Source of the DNA: Microdochium bolleyi
Taxonomy: Eukaryota > Ascomycota > Sordariomycetes > Xylariales > Microdochiaceae
Direction: 5' to 3'
DNA: 64,000 nucleotides
NCBI GenBank assembly: GCA_001566295.1
Contig: KQ964260.1
Span: 558,001-622,000 of the forward strand
Below are positions 11,201-20,827 of this stretch, one piece after another. The notes beneath the pieces were generated by a model that saw nothing but the letters and a program-made list of their open reading frames with translations, did no database searches and had not been told where the DNA came from. The translations under genes were made by a program, and so were the position numbers. How positions within the stretch are numbered: the stretch's first letter is position 1; the number at the start of each line of letters is the position of its first letter.

Positions 11201-12405
11201 TGGCCGGGGGTAGGGCTGACAAAAGTCACGGCCCAGGGGGGATTTTGACAGAAAGCACACTGCCAGCTCAGGAACCGAGAGTAGTGCCAGCACACACGTC
11301 CTCTTTGGGCGAATTTCACAATGGCGCCATATTCCGCACCTGGAGAGCCTGTAAGCTTGATCCATGACCTTAGTAGCACTGGCCCGCCTGTGCATGCACC
11401 TGGCACTGATGCACGGCGGGACCGGCTGCCCATGCCGAGACTGAGAGAAGACAATGGGCAGAGTATGCAGTGACAGCAAGAAATGAATCTAGCTTTGCAG
11501 TAGGGCAACGCGCCGGAAGCTGTCATGCCTGCAGGACGCTGCCTAGACTCGACTGTTGAGTGCCTGCAGGAGTCGCAAACGCCTAGATTGCTCTAATGAC
11601 CTGGACCTACGCGGAAAAAGAATCACGAATGGAACTAGACATTTCGCTAGCAAAGCCCGACAGGGCACATGGACACAACAAGCAGGGGGGCATGTGTAAT
11701 ACTATGGGAAGTGATGCACGGGGAGTCCTCAGTCCCGTTGACCCTGGGACCTTCGCCTGCATCGGACTAACCGATTATAGACACAAGATTGGATCCTGCA
11801 TATCTCGCAGACAAGCGGGGTGAACCCAGCGCAGGGAAACTACTTCCACGGATGATGTCGACTAGCGGCTTGCCACATGTAGACTCGTTTATCACGGGGT
11901 CTAATCACTGTAGACTGAGGCGTGCCCAGATCGCCTGAAGGAGAGCATCGTTTCTTCAGGGTTAGCTCTTATGAGTTATGCGCTAATGCAGACCAACAAC
12001 GGCATTTAAGCTTGCCTGCTGCATGTGGCTGTCATTCACGGCTGATGCTTCCGAGGCTCGCCTAGTCGGGCCAAGCTCCTTGATTTGTTGGCCGCTCTCG
12101 ACGACAGCATTTCGGTCAAGCTGCACCCACGGTCACATCGCAAGTTCTGCTCACCGGCAAAGCTGGGCGAGCCACGTTTCGACAGCCTCTGGAGCTGAAC
12201 ACCACCAGCCCGCTGCCCATGGTGGCGTCTTCGAGTGCAGGCGCCTGACGGCAGTGTTTTGTAGCTGGGAGACATCAGAGTGTTGCCGACAGATATAAAA
12301 GCAGGACACTTCTCGCTCCTTGTAAGTCTGTCACAAGAGCGACACAACTCAAGGATCTGCAACCCTCCGTCACCATCTCTCAACTCTCAACTCTCTTACC
12401 TCAAG
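8250..12405. other. About 4.1 kb gene-poor stretch
   Basis: Open frames here are short, overlap in several phases and carry no recognisable motif; I see no gene. Around 9981 there are three tandem copies of GTGACAG. The last 120 bases are the promoter of the downstream secreted repeat protein. Confidence 0.5.
12294..12300 (+). promoter_or_regulatory. TATA box of first secreted repeat-protein gene
   Basis: TATAAAA lies 106 bases before the ATG at 12406. The leader between them is CT/CA-rich, as expected of a fungal core promoter. Confidence 0.6.
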
Positions 12406-13760
12406 ATGCATCTCTCCAAGCTGACCCTCGCAATGTGCCTCGCCTCAGGAGGAGTACAAGCCACGCCTGTGGAGCCCAGAGGCATCGAGGAAGGCAAATG
12501 TGCCCTGGTCAAGTCCGTGTGCAAGGCGGCCAAGCAGGAGCCTAAAGCAATCAAGTATTGCGAGTCTGTTCTTCCCGTGCCGACCATCTACACGACCAAG
12601 ACCAAGTACGAGCCGCACTATGTCTATAAGTGGACCACAGTGACTGTAACCGACTACAAGTGGAAAACCACGACGTCTCACGAGATCAAGAAGAAGACCG
12701 TCTGGACGACCAAGACAGGGTAAGCGGCATAGTCCACACTCTTCCTTTCCGTGTCTGTGCCCCATAACGGTTTTGCTAATCCTCTGTAATAGTGACCCGC
12801 AGTTCCCTGGTGGGAGTTGCTACTCCGGCTCTCACTACTATCAAGCGAGAGAGGCGGAGGCCGAGTCCGAGGCCAATCCAGTACGACGAGACGCGCTTCC
12901 CGAGCCGACCGGGCTTGTGTCTCGGGATGCTGAAGAGGAAGCCAGATCCCTTGGAGAGGAGTTCGTCGGAGAGGAAGCCAGATCGGTCGAGGAGCAGGCC
13001 AGGGCCATTGTTGAGCGTACCGCCGAGAAGCCACCGTGCTTGAACCACTACGGTCCCGGCCCGGCCATCACCGCCGCCTGCAAATGTCTATACTCCCCCC
13101 ATCCCGTCACAGTAAGTTTGCACCAGCCACCGCGCTCAGTGTTCCGCATGGGAACTGCTACTCACCCGCTCTCGCAACCTATAGAAGACCAAATGGATCA
13201 CCGTTCCCACCTATGTCACCAAGGTCAACACCAAAACCCACACCGATCACAAGTACAAGACCAAAACCTACACCGACATTAAGTGGGTGACCACGACCAA
13301 GACACAGCATGTACCTGGCCCTACCGTGTCCTGCTTCGTTCTGCGCAACAAGGAATCCGGCAAGTACGCCAAGGCTCAGGCCTCCGTGCCCGGTTCCAAG
13401 TTCAAGTTCGACGTCCACGACGTCAAGCAGGCGAACCAGTTCAAGCTCGACGGCAAACAGGGCTGCAAGCTCATCTGGGCGGAGCACCCGCAACAGAACT
13501 TGGCCGCGTACCCCAAGGAGTCGCCCAACCCGGGCATCGTCAAGCTTTTCAAGCAGGAGCACGGAGCTGAGAAGCTGAGCGCCAAGATCGACACCAAGAC
13601 CGGCGCCGTCACAGTCTATCCCGCGAGCCATCCAAACAGCCCTTACAAGTTTGCCGTCAACTACGACAAGAACTGGATCGAGACCGACAAGTCCAGCTAT
13701 CATGGATACGACTACGGGCAGCTTGTTGCCAAGCCGGTCGTCTGCAAGTCATACTACTGA
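12406..13760 (+). CDS. Secreted Lys/Thr/Tyr-repeat protein, copy 1 (three exons)
   Basis: Exons 12406-12719, 12793-13111 and 13185-13760 give 402 residues; both introns are GT..AG (73 nt each) with phases 2 and 0. A signal peptide of about 19 residues ends near GGVQA. Next come a four-Cys N-terminal segment, a low-complexity stretch of T-K-Y/W units (TKTKYEPHY, YKWTTTVT-like), an acidic Glu/Ala/Arg-rich middle, and a CLNHYGPGPAITAACKCL segment. That last segment resembles the (S/T)ACxCL motif that recurs in many fungal secreted proteins. Another T-K repeat follows, then a conserved domain of about 140 residues starting SCFVLRNKESGKYAK and ending in KPVVCK. I know no function for that domain. 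The next gene downstream has the same order of parts and the same intron phases, so the two are tandem duplicates. A surface or adhesin-like role is only an inference. Confidence 0.85.
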
Positions 13761-16558
13761 GAGGCGGGCGAGATGCTGGTGAGGTGACCGCGACAGCGAT
13801 TAAAGTTAGCCTGGCTGCGCCTTTCATCTCGCGCGCTGGCAACATCACTTCACTCCCATTCAAAGCAACCCTCCATATAATTCACGGCAAAGTGTCTTTT
13901 GGCTTTGTATTTCGTTTCTTATTTCCTGGTTTCTGTGTCTTTCTGGGATGTTTCTGGTCTGTCACTATCTAGTGCAAAATAACCACACTCGTTTAAGTCT
14001 GCATTGCTTTGATCAAAACGAGGTGGCAACGCTAGTAGCCTGGGATTACGCATGTGACATCACGTGATATATGGCAAGCCAGTCACGCATATCTGTGTAT
14101 CCGAAGACCATTCTGTGATAGCGTGATCACATGACCGTCCGCACACGCTTCATACATCGGGACTCAAGCCTCAGCATAACTCTTGTTAGGCAGTCCGTGT
14201 TGTCAATGTACAAGAGTACCATTATAATGCGGTCATTCCAAGAAATCCCTCACGATTGAGACGCCATTTCTAGCGTCATGGCAGTCTTGCGTCCCATCAC
14301 GATCGTGGATGATAGGTGCTTGCGAGCTGGAGGAGTCAAGTACTGCCACGTTCTGGGCATTAAGACGCGGGATCGTGAGAATGCGGGGCAACACTAGGAG
14401 CTGGAGGCTGTTTAGCGTCATCTGAGGGGTATCTCCTCACTGCATAGGATGCAGCTAATACTTGGAAGGTCGATTATGAGCAGAGGTGCAGCGCCAGGAA
14501 ACATGCAATGCCATTGCTAGCTTATACACAGCCAGGCATGGCTGTGCACCGAGCTCTGTGAGAAATCAGATTAGTGGATGACGTGCCTGGCCAACTAGGA
14601 TGCTAGCAGTAGGTGTGCGAGGATGGCTGTCAGTACTGTCGAAGAGTACTCGGATTGCCTAATCGAGAATTACTGATCAAGTGGCCTGCGTCCGACGACC
14701 TCGGGAATCTTGTTCTCCGAGACTCCCGCATGTTCCGGTAGGATGTTTGCCATTGCGAGTGTTGATGTGAAGGTAGAGGCACTTATTCTGCTCAACAAAT
14801 GCCCAAAACTCCGGGCCGTCCATGAATGACAGCGGCTACCTAGTGGGCAAGGAGGAATTTCGAAGTAGGCCTGGGAAGCCGAGATCCAACAGTATCGAGA
14901 GGACAAAGGAAGTGTTTTGGGGCAGCTTAACGATTACGAAATGGTAACATTGATCAGGCAGCGGGAGAGTTCAGCCGTCGTTGATGCCAAACCGTGCTAC
15001 AGCCGAAAGCGCTCGATCTGCAAAACTTCTAGCAGAGTAGCTGAAGCACGATTCCTTGGCGATTGCTCCTTCTGCATGCTCGCCCGACAATGGCTCATCG
15101 GTCTGCGGGCCAGCAGACTCCCCGGGACTAAAGGTTGAGACTCATGCACAGTTCGGCGCCGGTACCTCGCTGTTCCCGCACTAGAGCACGGGGACGCGGT
15201 CCAGACACGGCATGTGTTCTGACAAAGGAAATTAGCGTGGCACAGGACTTTTTGCTGTTGGAGGCAGGCGGCCCCCATCTAGTGTTAGTCTGTGATCTAG
15301 TCATGCCACAATGAGTCAATGTGTGCAGGAGTCGCAGACCCGAGACGGAACAGCTTGGGTCCGGAGGTAATGCCAAGACCTCGTAATGGCTCCCTACTGT
15401 CCGATTGCGCTCTAAATCAAGATTGGGAGAGAAAGTTGTAGCCCTCCATCTCACTCTTCTCGCCACGGACAGCCCCTGAAAAGCCATCCTAAAATGGACC
15501 TGAGCTTAAAGAAAGACTGGCACAATGCGCATTGTCGGTGTACCTGGCGCCCGGACTGAGTAGACGGTTACCCTTCTGGCGACTTCACCGTACAACCTCG
15601 AAGTCCTGCAAAAAGTCTGCAATGTTTCTACCTACAAGTTTGCCAATACGTGGCCAATGCGGCTGCGCGCATTGTGGCTGAGGAGGTACCACGACCTGTC
15701 TGGAGAAGAAAAGCCCTCGTTTAGGAACGATCTGCGCTGCTCCGACCTGTTTGATGGCTTCTGGATCCAGGAGCCTCAGACTCTTAGCCGAAGCAAACTT
15801 ATGGGTGTTGTCCCTCGTGATTACGCGGGGGAAAGGACTGCCATCGCGCGCATTGGCTGGGTTCCGTGTTGAAGAGCAGAAGCACGCTCTGGACGTCCGG
15901 TCCCCATTGTTTGCCTATACTCTTTCCAGATCAAAGGTGGTCCGGGCGGCGGGCAACGTGTGCACCATTTCAAGATCGTGACGACATGGAGGTTCGAACT
16001 CCGCATTGTGCCCATGTCCTTAGCTCATCCAACGGACCAGGATCGGAGATGGGGTGTATCTGCTTGACCTGCATTAGCACAGGCAGCGCGACCACATAAT
16101 GCCTTTCATTGGCTGCATCATCACGGAAGGGTACTATGTAGACTGACGAGAGAAAGAGATTGTCCGTCCTGGCCAATCCCAAGTCTCGACACCTACCTCT
16201 TCTACCACGGGTGAGCGAAGGCCAAATATGCTCGATCCGTACATGACTTAGCGCTGCTGGACATCCATCTCGAGCGCAGCCTCCTCTTAGATCCAATGTG
16301 GAGTACTTTTAGCTCTTTTCAAGCCAGCTGCGACAGTCAACTCGCGATGCTTTGGTGCAGAGCTCGCGGACCACCCGGCCTGAGGCATTTGTGGAGGAAA
16401 TGCGGTGCGCCACGGGTGGTTCTCCTCATAGGCGCATGTGGTAGACAAGAGCTCGTGACATATAAATATGTCGCTCTTTCTTTCTATGAGTCCCGCGTAT
16501 TTCCTTGTCCATCAAGAGAACTCAGCTTACCATCCTCTCTTTCTCCCCAGGCTACACA
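13761..16558. other. 2.8 kb spacer between the tandem repeat-protein genes
   Basis: It contains the 3' region of copy 1 and the promoter of copy 2. Small open frames occur in all phases without motifs; I see no gene. A TψC-arm-like sequence at 15988-16003 was examined and rejected as a tRNA. Confidence 0.5.
16461..16468 (+). promoter_or_regulatory. TATA box of second secreted repeat-protein gene
   Basis: TATAAATA lies 98 bases before the ATG at 16559, the same spacing as in the upstream paralogue (106 bases). This suggests the core promoter was duplicated with the gene. Confidence 0.6.
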
Positions 16559-17779
16559 ATGCGGTCTCAGACATTCACTTTGGTGCTCTGCCTTGCCCTC
16601 GGGTTTGCAGAGGGTAACCCGGTGGAGCCCAGATGGCTCGACAACCTGTATTGCAAGGCTGTCAAGCTTGCAGTCATTGTGGCCAAAGAGGAGACCCCAG
16701 CAGAGAAGTACTGTGTCTCGTACCTCGGCTACGAGACGCCTGTCACCAAGTACGAGACCAAGTATGAGATCAAGTACGTCACGAAGTACGAGACAAAGTA
16801 TACAACCAAGTACACAACCAAGACAGGGTAAGCATCATCTCGTCTCATTCAACTAGCCCTAGTGTTCAGGTGTTGACCATGATGAGCATCACAGCGACCC
16901 GAAGTTTCACCCCGGAGAGTGCTACTACACCCAGCCCGCCCATCGCAGAGAGGCAGAAGTGCAAGTTGAACCACACCAGGCTCGCATGCCGATCGCGCTC
17001 GCGTTCCCCACTGCCGAGCCCGAGGGCAGGTCTGTCGAGGAGCGCGGTAGCGCCGAGGAACCTGAGGCCTGGGCAGTCGAGGAGCGCCGCAACGTGTACA
17101 AGCCCAAGTGCTTCAATCCGTACCCACACGGCCCGGCCATGACATCTGCCTGCAAATGTCTAAACCTGAACCCGCACCCAACTGTAAGTGTCATCATTGC
17201 CTGTCATGCTTTTCAACCAAAGCGGAGGATCATATGCTGACGCCAGGCGTCGTCACCTCTCAGGTCACGGTGACGAAGCATGAGACCAAGTACGAGACCA
17301 AGTATCAGACCAAGTACGAGACCAAATACGACACCACCACCGTGCCAGGACCCAAGGCTTCCTGCTTTGTCCTCCGCAACGGCCACGACGGCTACTACGC
17401 CAAGGCTGACAACAAGCACCCCGGCTCGGAGTTTGAGTTCGACGCCAGCGACAAGAACGCCGACGTGTTCAAGCTCAACGGACACTCCTGCGAGCTGCAG
17501 TGGACTAAGTACCCTGTGCAGCATGTGGCCGCATACACCGAGGACAAGACCTACCCAGGCATCGTCAAGCTCTACAAGGACGCCCACGGCGCCAAGAAGC
17601 TGTCCGGCAAAGTCAACATCGGCACGCACGAGGTCACGATCTACCCGGGGCACCCTGGCAACAAGCCCTACGACTTTGCCGTCAATAAGAAGAAGGAGTG
17701 GATCGAGACCTACGAGCACAACCGCCATGGGTACTACTACGGCAAGCTCTACGCCTACCCGGTGGTTTGTAAGAAGTGA
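16559..17779 (+). CDS. Secreted Lys/Thr/Tyr-repeat protein, copy 2 (three exons)
   Basis: Exons 16559-16827, 16895-17183 and 17264-17779 give 357 residues; introns are 67 and 80 nt, phases 2 and 0, matching copy 1. A signal peptide ends near GFAEG, and both copies continue with PVEPR. The repeat is clearer here: seven consecutive TKYE/IKYV/TKYT-type units close exon 1, and another five TKYETKY-like units open exon 3. Between them lie an acidic stretch and the CFNPYPHGPAMTSACKCL segment. The C-terminal domain of about 140 residues (SCFVLRNGHDGYYAK to PVVCKK) aligns along its length with copy 1, including the GIVKLYKD, GAKKLSGK and YDFAVNKKKEWIET blocks. Repeat regions have diverged in sequence and length while the end domain is kept. 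Function unknown; extracellular location is inferred from the signal peptide and paired cysteines. Confidence 0.87.
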
Positions 17780-18480
17780 CACGTCCACTGAGTCGCCTGT
17801 GCTCATTGATGTGGGGGGAGGCGCCTTGTCGCGTAGTCTGACATTCTGTGGGCTGTTGCCTTCCTGGTGCCGATTTACAAGATACGCATTCATGCATTAT
17901 CCCACAACAAGGAGACTGGAAGGATGACGTTGCGCATGCGCGCGGGCTCCGGTGACTTCAATTACATGCCAGTTACTACTTCACGCTCCTTTGGCAAAGT
18001 TCACTGGAATGAAAAGATTTCCATAGTCTTGCTCATCAGCAAATCTCTCCACGGTCCTTGCTATAAAGCTGTGTCGACTTCCTTATGCTCGGGTATCTAG
18101 GAATAGCCAATAAGGACGTACAGTTTGTTTGCTAGTCAATGTTTGACATCATGTCAATCCTACGTAGTCCCTAAGGGACTGTAAGTGGTCTCCTTGATTG
18201 TATTCGCACCTGAGGTGGTGATTACTATTACCATTATCGAAGACAAGAATATTTTTCTGTGACACTGCAAACACGATACCGTTATCGCAGTAGCCAGCAA
18301 TAACGCCTTTTATAGGTGGATTAGGATCGTCACACTTTCTTTGGAGCGCAAGTAGAAATGTTCTCCAGTACCCTACGTCTCTGATCACATGATCTAAGGG
18401 TTCATCGCGCATGCGCAGGGATTTCCATCTTGGTCTTGACCGTGCGGTCTTGAGTGACAAACTCGCCAATGCACTTTTTC
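17780..18480. other. Convergent intergenic spacer
   Basis: A 700-base interval between the 3' ends of the plus-strand repeat protein and the minus-strand F-box-like gene. No gene seen; 3' regions of both neighbours are expected here. Confidence 0.6.
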
Positions 18481-20511
18481 CTAGGTCACTGTAGCAAACC
18501 CCCAGAATTCATTCTCCCATGTCATCGAACCGCCCATCCCGCCGCTCTCGTCCCTAGAGTATTCGGCCTCCATCTCCTGCGCCGCCACCCGGACAAGCCT
18601 CGCTTCTCTCATCAGCCGGTCGCCAACGTGGCAGGGATATGGTGGCTTGTAGCGCTTGTCATAATCCCGCATCCTGAGCATCTTCAGATTCGGCAGCTTT
18701 TCGGCCCTGCCCTGGGCGAAGCCCCGGACTAGTGGTAGCCAGGCCAACTTGGCGGACATACTGATGAACAACTCGAGCTCCTCGAGGCTGCGGGGAAGGA
18801 GGTCAATGAGCCTGGGTTTATGGATCCTGATTTCATCATTACGGCCGTCGTCATCGTCATCGTCAGAGCTGCTGTCATCTACCACCGATGGCTGGCGTAC
18901 TCTGCGTGTAGTCCCTTGCCCATCCGCGTCTCCAACATCAACCCAGGAATCGAGGAAGAGCTCGATGGAGATCTCGAGTCTCCTCAGCGCGGTGAAGCCA
19001 TGTAGGGATTGTATGCGAGAAGACGGATTGCCACCAGCGAGAAATTCCACGCCAAGAGCAAGATCTGTGATCTGGTCAGCGAGGCTGTGGTGGCGCGGTA
19101 TCACATTGTGCAGCAGCCTCTGGGCATCTGCAGGATCGCCATCGTCATTCCCCTGTCTCGCGCAGGTCGTCACCGCCGTCTCACTAGTCACTGGCTCGTA
19201 CGATGTGGCAAGAATGGCGTCGATGAACCCTGCCACGTCCCAGTCCGAACAGACCTCTCTCTGGGTGCCATGCAAGTATCTCAGCGTCGTGAGGCGGGGT
19301 GTGCGGGCCAGCATCGCCGCCATGCCAGCAGGGTCCATTACGCAGGACCCTAGCTCGAGCCTTTGGACAGGACTCAACCTGCTGCTGTCGCCGGCCAACG
19401 GGTCTGCGGGAGGGGCCCCGGGCCGCAGGATGATCCTAGGCTCCTCGGGGTCCTGGTCATCTTCGTCCCACACCCACGAGTCGTCGCCAGTGTCAACCCT
19501 CACGGTGTCTGGGTTATGAATGCCCGCGAGTCTTGTCGCGTAGAATGTGTGGATGTCGGGGAGGGTCAGGAGGGGGTCCCAGGTCGTCGCGTGGACGTAT
19601 GCCTCGTTGTCGGAGCGGCAGAGGTAGACCTCGCGCAGGTGCCGAAGTGGAGAGGAGATGATGGGAGTCACTTTACTCGTGTCGCCGTCGTTCATCTCCT
19701 CGCCCTGTGTCGTAATGCATCTGATTGTGTGACCACTCTCTCCGGCGTCTTCATCACCCGGAAGAGTTCTCCCGTGCTCGACGTGTGCAGCAGCGCACAT
19801 GAGACGCAACACCCGGTACACGGACGGATCATGCTGGCAGGGGCCTTTTTCACTGAAGTCAATGTACCACCCGCACGTGAACTTCTGAAGTCCGTCGAGC
19901 TTCGAGAGCAGCAGTATGAGCAGCGAGGCGACAGTAATATCGCACCTTTGTGGGGCGCTCAGTCTCCCATCGACAACCTCTATCGGCGTGAGGTGCGTCG
20001 TGCCATCGTCTTGTCCGCGGAACTGAAGCACCCTAGCGAGCCAGGTATCCCGGTCACAGTATGGTGCACTGAGCCACGGGGACTCGGTGACGAGCCGGGT
20101 GAGGGTGGTGTTGCCCGCTGCCAGGCGGTTGCCATCCTGAGGCACTTGCTCTGCCGCCGAGGACCGCAGCCATGTAAGGCCTGGGTCTTGCCATGGGTCA
20201 TCTCTAGGCCGGCGGAAATCCTCATTAGCCCCTACAGACAGCGCCTGGACATGCTTGGCCGCCCGAGGATGACGGGCCATGAAGATGAGGTAGTCTGCGA
20301 GGTCTTCTGCTGCGAATGTGTCCGGGCCGGCCTGCGTGGCAACCCGGATGTGGCGGAACAGCTTCTTGTACGTATTGTGCTCGGCGAGGAGGCTATTCCC
20401 GCTGCGGAAGACGTGCGTGCACGTGAGCATAAGACTCTCAAAATCGTCGGGGTGAGCTTCGGCGATGATGTGCTGGAGGAGCTCGGCAGGGAGCCTGAGG
20501 AGAGGGGACAT
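18481..20511 (-). CDS. F-box-like protein, tandem copy A
   Basis: Single-exon protein of 676 residues. The ATG at 20511 (MSPLLRLPAELLQHI) was chosen over one 20 codons upstream because F-box-like proteins usually begin with an LPxE(L/I)L motif within the first ten residues, and the paralogue starts in the same way. The N-terminal 45 residues form the F-box-like helix set, including ESLMLTCTHVFR. The rest resembles fungal proteins with irregular leucine-rich repeats after an F-box; blocks such as SPVQRLELGSCVMDPAGMAAML recur in the paralogue. An acidic loop of Asp/Ser residues precedes the last repeats (LLPRSLEELELFI). By family, the F-box would bind Skp1 in an SCF ubiquitin ligase and the repeats would select substrate; the substrate is unknown. 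Confidence 0.75.
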   Translation of the reverse strand: MSPLLRLPAELLQHIIAEAHPDDFESLMLTCTHVFRSGNSLLAEHNTYKKLFRHIRVATQAGPDTFAAEDLADYLIFMARHPRAAKHVQALSVGANEDFRRPRDDPWQDPGLTWLRSSAAEQVPQDGNRLAAGNTTLTRLVTESPWLSAPYCDRDTWLARVLQFRGQDDGTTHLTPIEVVDGRLSAPQRCDITVASLLILLLSKLDGLQKFTCGWYIDFSEKGPCQHDPSVYRVLRLMCAAAHVEHGRTLPGDEDAGESGHTIRCITTQGEEMNDGDTSKVTPIISSPLRHLREVYLCRSDNEAYVHATTWDPLLTLPDIHTFYATRLAGIHNPDTVRVDTGDDSWVWDEDDQDPEEPRIILRPGAPPADPLAGDSSRLSPVQRLELGSCVMDPAGMAAMLARTPRLTTLRYLHGTQREVCSDWDVAGFIDAILATSYEPVTSETAVTTCARQGNDDGDPADAQRLLHNVIPRHHSLADQITDLALGVEFLAGGNPSSRIQSLHGFTALRRLEISIELFLDSWVDVGDADGQGTTRRVRQPSVVDDSSSDDDDDDGRNDEIRIHKPRLIDLLPRSLEELELFISMSAKLAWLPLVRGFAQGRAEKLPNLKMLRMRDYDKRYKPPYPCHVGDRLMREARLVRVAAQEMEAEYSRDESGGMGGSMTWENEFWGFATVT

Positions 20512-20827
20512 GATGGAAGATGGGAGCAAAGAGGGACTACGAAGGAGGAAATCTCTCGTGAAGAAGAACAAACGAAGTTTGAAAAGACTTTGATAGTGTT
20601 GTGTTAGTGACTCAGTCAGTGCGGGGGTCGCTGGTCGTTGGAGGTGTTAGGCAACGAATCCGAGATTGACAGGGGACCTATGTCATGGCGTGTAAGCACT
20701 GACAAGGTGATGGATAAGGCCGAGCTTCATTTGCGGCTGTCCTGTCCACTTGCACAGGACGCCACTCAGCCGCGATCCTCCTCATAAGCCCCTTCTCCCT
20801 TTTCGGAGGAATTCGACACTGTCTCTC

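Noticed and set aside
11000..11526. Overlapping minus-strand ORFs of 159 and 163 codons
   Set aside because: Two frames of the same stretch open by chance; no domain and no conserved start context.
15988..16003. tRNA T-arm-like sequence (GGTTCGAACTCC)
   Set aside because: No A-box, D-arm or matching acceptor stem could be found about 55-75 bases upstream or on the other strand.
19363..20607. 414-codon plus-strand ORF
   Set aside because: Antisense to F-box-like copy A, which has a proper F-box start and a paralogue next to it.
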